Below, one piece after another: positions 5,372 to 7,262 of a stretch of DNA of 7,262 bases (within the stretch, counting starts at the first letter, position 1; each line of letters opens with the position of its first letter). Made by a program: the position numbers and the translations under genes. The stretch comes from Proteobacteria bacterium UBA1847. GTDB taxonomy: Bacteria > Pseudomonadota > Gammaproteobacteria > Steroidobacterales > Woeseiaceae. The notes under the pieces are model-generated. The model saw only the letters and a program-made list of their open reading frames with translations. It was not told the DNA's origin and did no database searches. Location: positions 1 to 7,262 of the forward strand of contig DDIP01000041.1 of the NCBI GenBank assembly GCA_002338605.1, read 5' to 3'.

Positions 5372-7262
5372 CAAATCGACGACGATCGTTCGTGCCTCAT
5401 TGCTGATACTCACGGGAGGCTTCGCGGCGCAGCATAGCAGGGTTCTTCCTGACTCGGACCTCTGTCAGGCCCTGTTTGTTGCAACTGTCGTGATGTTTCT
5501 TTCGCGCCGATGTCGCTACGTGGCGCTCATCATGCTCGGGTATCTCTGCTTCATTGTCGCAGGCAGAACCGTGATCGACCATCGGCTGGACGCCCGTTTT
5601 GAAGGCGACAGCATGCTGGCCCAGGTCCGGATCGTCGATTTTCCCAGGCCGATCGGCCCGTCTGTGACGCTGCTGATCGAGCCAGTCGACGATCATCGAT
5701 TGCCCAGGCGCTCGCGGGTTAGCTGGTATGAGCCGTCAGCGCTGCCAAAGCTCGGCGAGACATGGGAGCTTGAATTGCGTCTTCGCAGGCCGCGCGGTCA
5801 CAGCAATCCCGGCGTATTTCGACTCGAAGACTGGATGTTTCGCGAGGGCATTCACGCCAGCGGCTACGTGGTGCCGGGAAAGCGCAACCGGCTGCTGCAG
5901 TCCGCTGCACCGAATGCGAGCAGGACTTTTCGCCATGGCTTTGTTGAGTTCGCGACGACCCACGGGGGCGACTCCGCGGCCGTCATTGTGGCAGTCGGAA
6001 TTGGTGCACGGCACCTCGTGTCGCAAGCGCAGTGGGACCGGTATGCGAGGACCGGCACCAGTCATTTGATGGCGATATCCGGTTTGCATATCGGCCTTGC
6101 AGCAACGTCGGCATTCGCATTGCTGACGCTGTTGTTCGGGTGCCTGCGATTGCGGGGCAACCATCTCGATCGGGCAACAGGCCTCTCGGCGCTGATCGCG
6201 GGCGCCTATGCACTCGTATCCGGACTTGCCGTACCATCGCAACGGGCAACGCTGATGCTGGTACTGGCAGCGCTGGCTTTCGTGTTGCGACGACGTCTCG
6301 ATTCGCCACGTGTCGTCACGCTGGCTGCCATCCTTGTTTACCTGGCTGATCCTTTGTCAATATTGCGACCGGGTTTTCTATTGTCGTTCGGTGCTGTCGT
6401 CATACTCCTGCGGTACGCGCAGTCGACTCACGACTACGCAAGCGACCGCACGCCGGCGGGTCGGCTGTGGACCTGGCTTCGATCGCTGACCGGTATGCAG
6501 TTTGCGCTGCTCTTTGGACTACTGCCGCTCACCACGCTTTATTTCAGCCGCGTTGCCATCCTCGCGCCTCTCGCCAATCTTATCGTCGTGCCGCTCTTCA
6601 GCCTGGTCGTGGTACCGGCAACCTTGCTTGCTTTGGGCTGTTATCGCTGGCTGCCGTTTCTCGGTCGTCTGGCACTGGAGATCGCGAATGCCAGTGTCAC
6701 TGTCATTGAGCGACTACTGGCATTCATTGCGACTGTCCCGTTCTCCAGCCTGTCGATTGCGACATCGGGCCTGCACTGGCTGGTCGTCGTTCTTCCGGTG
6801 TTGTGGATCCTGTTGCCACGATCCTTTCCGGGACGTTGGCTGGCACTGCTCGCGGCACTGGCGTTGCTCACGTACCGGCCGGCGTCGCCAAGACCCGGCT
6901 GCTTCGATCTGCATGTGCTGGATGTCGGGCAGGGGCTGGCCGTCATCTTGCAAACCCGCACTCACACCCTGCTGTTTGACACCGGCGCTGACTATCGCGG
7001 CGGTGGCAGTGCCTCAGAGCAGGTAATCCTGCCATTCCTGCAACATCGAGGCATCGATGCCATCGACTGGCTGGTGGTGTCGCACGCGGACAATGACCAC
7101 GCCGGTGGCGTCACGACGCTGTTGCCGCTGGTGCGCCCGGGCGGTATCTATGCCGGTGAGGCGCTGCCGACAACCGATGCACTTCCATGTGTTGTGGGCC
7201 AGCAATGGCAGGCGGACGGCGTGAGCTTCCGTTTTATTTACCCTGCCGGCAATCGTCGTCCT
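5352..7262 (+). CDS. comEC: ComEC/Rec2 family DNA-uptake channel (runs off right edge)
   Basis: ComEC is the inner-membrane channel that passes single-stranded DNA into the cytoplasm during natural transformation. About 637 codons are present of an expected 750-800, with an uninterrupted frame. The N-terminal DUF4131 region ends with the family motif NPGVFRLEDWMFREGIHASGY (about 152-172). The competence domain starts at GTSHLMAISGLHIG (235-248) and is a long series of hydrophobic helices to about residue 510. It is followed by the metallo-beta-lactamase-like domain with HVLDVGQGLAV (about 522-532), LLFDTGA and SHADNDHAGG, whose His578, Asp580, Asp582 and His583 form the HxxxDH-type metal site. 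The rest of this domain lies outside. The frame is closed by TGA at 5343, so the start must be GTG 5352, TTG 5400 or later; I prefer GTG because it keeps the first hydrophobic segment whole. No ribosome-binding site decides this. Confidence 0.93.
   Translation, partial: MQSISIIKSTTIVRASLLILTGGFAAQHSRVLPDSDLCQALFVATVVMFLSRRCRYVALIMLGYLCFIVAGRTVIDHRLDARFEGDSMLAQVRIVDFPRPIGPSVTLLIEPVDDHRLPRRSRVSWYEPSALPKLGETWELELRLRRPRGHSNPGVFRLEDWMFREGIHASGYVVPGKRNRLLQSAAPNASRTFRHGFVEFATTHGGDSAAVIVAVGIGARHLVSQAQWDRYARTGTSHLMAISGLHIGLAATSAFALLTLLFGCLRLRGNHLDRATGLSALIAGAYALVSGLAVPSQRATLMLVLAALAFVLRRRLDSPRVVTLAAILVYLADPLSILRPGFLLSFGAVVILLRYAQSTHDYASDRTPAGRLWTWLRSLTGMQFALLFGLLPLTTLYFSRVAILAPLANLIVVPLFSLVVVPATLLALGCYRWLPFLGRLALEIANASVTVIERLLAFIATVPFSSLSIATSGLHWLVVVLPVLWILLPRSFPGRWLALLAALALLTYRPASPRPGCFDLHVLDVGQGLAVILQTRTHTLLFDTGADYRGGGSASEQVILPFLQHRGIDAIDWLVVSHADNDHAGGVTTLLPLVRPGGIYAGEALPTTDALPCVVGQQWQADGVSFRFIYPAGNRRP

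Noticed and set aside
6502..7026. A 174-codon plus-strand open frame rich in Cys, Ser and Arg
   Set aside because: It is a shifted-frame shadow of the ComEC membrane region, which is open and family-matching throughout.

Overview
The window reads as a moderately GC-rich gammaproteobacterial chromosome segment carrying core housekeeping genes. The LolC/E-D lipoprotein release system, the Mfd N-terminus, the DUF2062/comEC pair and the mfd-lol neighbourhood (E. coli also has mfd close to lolCDE) all fit Gammaproteobacteria. I cannot place it more finely than class. No mobile element, CRISPR array, tRNA, rRNA or phage gene was found. Coding density is very high: the longest gap between genes is about 110 bases.

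Left part (1-1522, minus strand): the first ~378 codons of mfd run off the left edge. Upstream of mfd, in the same direction, lies a 91-codon gene for a small secreted protein resembling a minimal BamE/SmpA-like domain. A very clear intrinsic terminator (10-bp perfect stem, GAAA loop, T-tract) separates the two, so mfd probably has its own promoter.

Middle (1625-4800, plus strand): a tight three-gene operon encodes two homologous LolC/LolE-family permeases and then the LolD ATPase. Both junctions are 8-base start/stop overlaps. LolCDE extracts outer-membrane lipoproteins from the inner membrane and hands them to LolA. The gene order (permease-permease-ATPase) differs from E. coli lolC-lolD-lolE. 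The second permease, not the first, carries the sequence resembling the LolA-binding Hook of E. coli LolC.

Right part (4797-7262): a DUF2062 inner-membrane protein is convergent with lolD (stop codons overlap) and divergent from comEC, the DNA-uptake channel gene, which runs off the right edge after about 637 codons. The DUF2062/comEC pairing is familiar in gammaproteobacteria.

I found no evidence for a wholly undescribed system. The points most worth checking are the origin and naming of the two permeases, the duplicated-looking operon junctions, a possibly leaderless first lol gene, and the small BamE-like secreted protein.
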